Notes under the pieces: generated by a model
Told to the model about the DNA's origin: nothing
The model's input: only the letters and a program-made list of their open reading frames with translations
Database searches by the model: none
Part shown: positions 63,266 to 64,000 of the stretch, piece by piece
Layout of the letters: each line of letters starts with the position of its first letter
Numbering within the stretch: the stretch's first letter is position 1
Translations under genes and position numbers: made by a program
Assembly: GCF_051014685.1 (NCBI RefSeq)
Contig: NW_027478902.1
Coordinates: 310,001-374,000, forward strand
Reading direction: 5' to 3'
DNA length: 64,000 nucleotides
From: Ptiloglossa arizonensis
Taxonomy: Eukaryota; Arthropoda; Insecta; Hymenoptera; Colletidae

Positions 63266-64000
63266 CGTTATACGTTATACGTTAAAAGTTATACGTTATA
63301 CGTTATACGTTATACGTTATACGTTAAACGTTCTACGTTATACGTTATACGTTATACGTTATACGTTATACGTTATACGTTATACGTTATACGTTCTACT
63401 TTATACGTTATACGTTACACGTTACACGTTATACGTTATACGTTAAACGTTATACGTCATAGCTTACACGATACACGTTATACGTCATACGTTATACGTT
63501 AACGTTAAAAGTTATACGTTATACGTTAAACGTTATACGTTATACGTTATACGTTATACGTTATACGTTATACGTTATACGTTATTCGTTATACGTTATA
63601 CGTTATACGTTATACGTCATAGCTTACACGATACACGTTATACGTCATACGTTATACGTTACAATTATACGTCACACGTTATGCGTTATACGTTACACGT
63701 TATAGGTTATACCTTATACGTTATACGTTATACGTTATACGTTAAAAGTTATACGTTATACGTTACACGTTATACGTTATACGTTACACGTTATACGTTA
63801 TACGTTACACGTTATACGTTATACGTTATACGTTATACGTTAAAAGTTATACGTTATACGTTAAACGTTCTACGTTATACGTTACACGTTATACGTTATA
63901 CGTTACACGTTATACGTTATACGTTATACGTTATACGTTATACGTTAAACGTTCTACGTTATACGTTATACGTTATACGTTATACGTTATACGTTATACG

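Larger units (their letters stand above)
27769..64000. repeat. TTATACG satellite array, right part
   Basis: Same 7-bp unit, running off the right edge. Up to about 29.4 kb it carries left-array markers. Beyond that, two other module types dominate: one contains GTTGTACAGTATACG and GTGCGC, the other GTTGTACGTTATACG followed by GTGCG. Stretches alternating TTATACG with TTACACG also appear, absent from the left array. A TATATAATACTTTATACG variant marks five places (about 32327, 35786, 46566, 50816 and 59029). No gene is visible. All long plus-strand frames are repeat artefacts. Confidence 0.97.

Overview
The window is almost entirely a simple satellite. A 7-bp unit, TTATACG, fills 1-19898 and 27769-64000 (about 56 kb) and runs off both ends. 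Point-variant units (TTACACG, TTTTACG, TTATTCG, TTAAACG, TTATGGG, GATATACG, TCATAGG and others) recur in fixed orders, so the array is built of nested higher-order repeats with tandem duplications of about 0.8, 0.9, 1.9 and 4-6 kb. The many long plus-strand open frames in it encode only LYVIRYT repeats. They follow from a stop-free 7-mer and are not annotated as genes.

A 7.87-kb non-satellite block (19899-27768) interrupts the array. Its left 1.78 kb is host-like CpG-rich sequence: a diverged 0.31-kb tandem duplication, then a first exon with intact reading frame that I recognise as the N-terminus of outspread (osp)/MPRIP-type PH-domain proteins. The exon stops at a possible splice donor, and about 100 bp of intron-like DNA follow. 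The right 6.1 kb is an apparently intact R1-clade non-LTR retrotransposon: ORF1 (gag-like, three zinc knuckles), ORF2 (APE-type endonuclease, reverse transcriptase, C-terminal zinc knuckle), UAAUG coupling between the ORFs, a hairpin-rich 3' end, and a poly(A) tail.

The block behaves as one insertion. The satellite is in the same 7-bp phase on both sides. Four uninterrupted copies of the same higher-order module (near 1200, 5960, 9640 and 28550) each have four TTATACG units where the interrupted copy has six, which implies a 14-bp target-site duplication, the size known for R1. The simplest reading is 5' transduction: an R1 copy in an early osp intron was transcribed from upstream, and the chimeric RNA was reverse transcribed into the satellite. 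A real osp 5' end with satellite in its intron remains an alternative.

The organism is an insect: R1-clade elements are arthropod elements and the exon is of insect osp type. The GC-rich element and CpG-rich host DNA would suit a hymenopteran, but that is only a guess. The array is a candidate centromeric, pericentromeric or other heterochromatic block. No tRNA, rRNA, CRISPR array or complete host gene was seen.
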